A DNA stretch of 6,117 nucleotides from positions 1-6,117 of the forward strand of contig CALMIW010000320.1 in the NCBI GenBank assembly GCA_937864275.1, read 5' to 3'. Under the pieces are notes generated by a model, which did no database searches, was not told the DNA's origin, and was given only the letters and a program-made list of their open reading frames with translations. Of the stretch, positions 5,300-6,117 are shown in pieces. Each line of letters begins with the position of its first letter. The stretch's first letter is position 1. A program made the translations under genes and the position numbers. This DNA is from an uncultured Dehalococcoidia bacterium. GTDB lineage: Bacteria > Chloroflexota > Dehalococcoidia > Tepidiformales > Tepidiformaceae.

Positions 5300-6117
5300 A
5301 TGACCGAAATTGCCGCGCGCGGCTACGCGAACCCGTCTGTGCTCGTTTCCACAGACTGGGTCGCCGAGCACAAGAACGACCCCAACGTCCGCATCATCGA
5401 GTCGAACGAGGACCAGCTTCTCTATCCCTCGGGCCACATCCCCGGCGCCGTCCAGGTCGACTGGGCGGCCGACCTGAACGACCACCTCCGGCGTGATTAC
5501 CTCGACCGGGCCGGGTTCGAGAAGCTCGCCAGCAAGATCGGCATCGCCCGCGACACGACGGTGGTGTTCTACGGCGACAAGAACAACTGGTGGGCGACGT
5601 ACGCCTACTGGGTCTTCCAGCTCTTCGGGCACACCAATGCAAAGGTGATGGACGGCGGGCGCCTCAAATGGGAGAAGGAAGGCCGCGAACTGACTCGCGA
5701 CGTGCCGTCCCATCCGGCGACGAGCTACACGGCCCCGGAGCGGGACGATTCGAAGATCCGCATCTTCCGCGACGAGGTGCTGAAGAAGCTCGACGGGAAG
5801 ACGAAGCTCGTCGACGTGCGCAGCCCGCAGGAATTTTCGGGCGAGCGCACGCACATGCCGGAGTACCCGCAGGAAGGGGTGCTTCGCGGCGGCCACATTC
5901 CCGGGGCGAAGAGCGTGCCGTGGGCGCGCGCCGCGAACCCGGAGGACGGCACGTTCAAGACGGCGGCGGAACTGAAGGCCATCTACGAAGAAGAGCAGGG
6001 GCTGAAGTCCGGTGACGACGTGATCGCCTACTGCCGCATCGGCGAGCGCAGCTCGCACACGTGGTTCGTGCTCACGAACCTGCTGGGCTACTCGAACGTC
6101 CGCAACTACGACGGCTC
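5300..6117 (+). CDS. cysA: Thiosulfate sulfurtransferase (rhodanese), CysA type, 3' end outside window
   Basis: This is a two-domain rhodanese that transfers sulfane sulfur from thiosulfate, or a related donor, to a thiophilic acceptor. 272 complete codons are visible, and family length suggests only about 15-20 residues are missing. The N-terminal domain (about 12-135) has VLVSTDWV, the SGHIPGA loop, and FYGDKNNWWATYAYW where the catalytic Cys would be; Asp93 replaces it, so this domain is structural, as is normal for the family. The C-terminal domain has LVDVRSPQEFSGE, RGGHIPGAKSVPW, and the active-site loop YCRIGERSSHTWFVL with Cys245. The CRIGERSS loop is the one I associate with the mycobacterial-type CysA enzyme, hence the symbol. 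It is probably cytoplasmic, with no signal peptide. It is divergent from the Uma2 gene, with its own GGAGG site. Mercaptopyruvate sulfurtransferase activity cannot be excluded from sequence. Confidence 0.93.
   Translation, partial: MTEIAARGYANPSVLVSTDWVAEHKNDPNVRIIESNEDQLLYPSGHIPGAVQVDWAADLNDHLRRDYLDRAGFEKLASKIGIARDTTVVFYGDKNNWWATYAYWVFQLFGHTNAKVMDGGRLKWEKEGRELTRDVPSHPATSYTAPERDDSKIRIFRDEVLKKLDGKTKLVDVRSPQEFSGERTHMPEYPQEGVLRGGHIPGAKSVPWARAANPEDGTFKTAAELKAIYEEEQGLKSGDDVIAYCRIGERSSHTWFVLTNLLGYSNVRNYDG

Noticed and set aside
4967..6058. 363-aa minus-strand open frame
   Set aside because: Antisense to the well-supported CysA rhodanese and overlaps the Uma2 gene; no domain recognised.
1..6117. 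CRISPR arrays, tRNA or rRNA genes, insertion sequences
   Set aside because: No repeat-spacer pattern, tRNA-like cloverleaf, rRNA-like sequence, transposase or terminal inverted repeats seen by eye.

Overview
This is a GC-rich bacterial window with dense, mostly minus-strand gene packing. The gene content (a UGSC-family selenoprotein, an actinobacterial-type CysA rhodanese, a Uma2 nuclease-like protein, a drug-exporter ABC pair with a divergent MerR regulator) fits Chloroflexota best in my judgement, with Actinomycetota as the alternative. No phylogenetic marker gene is present, so the assignment is tentative.

Layout. (1) 1-1639, minus strand: a drug-exporter-type ABC operon, read from a 54-aa unknown protein through the ATPase to the permease. 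The ATPase is frameshifted and has lost its Q-loop region at a G-quadruplex-like tract. The permease runs in frame into a NapH/MauN-like iron-sulfur protein fragment, so the transporter looks broken or misassembled. (2) 1640-1721: a divergent promoter region with repeated ACTATC/GATAGT half-sites and a long-spacer promoter, as expected for MerR control. (3) 1722-2366, plus strand: the MerR regulator. (4) 2377-2895, minus: a UGSC-family selenoprotein in which an in-frame TGA at 2617-2619 is read as selenocysteine. A conventional gene caller splits or truncates it. (5) 2957-4519, minus: a 520-aa protein with an N-terminal thioredoxin-like CPTC domain and a long uncharacterised domain. (6) 4567-5151, minus: a Uma2-family endonuclease-like protein. 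(7) 5300-6117, plus: a CysA-type thiosulfate sulfurtransferase, cut by the window end.

The most important observation is the selenoprotein. The two open pieces 2617-2895 and 2377-2595 are in the same frame, separated by TGA-Gly-Ser-Cys. The reading is ...EALAD-U-GSCTTCSVHD..., the signature that gives the UGSC family its name, with a SECIS-like stem-loop just downstream. It lies 61 bp behind the thioredoxin-domain gene, so the two probably act together in a selenium/thiol redox process whose substrate is unknown. The rhodanese across the next intergenic region adds sulfur chemistry to the neighbourhood, but it is divergently transcribed and a functional link is only a guess.
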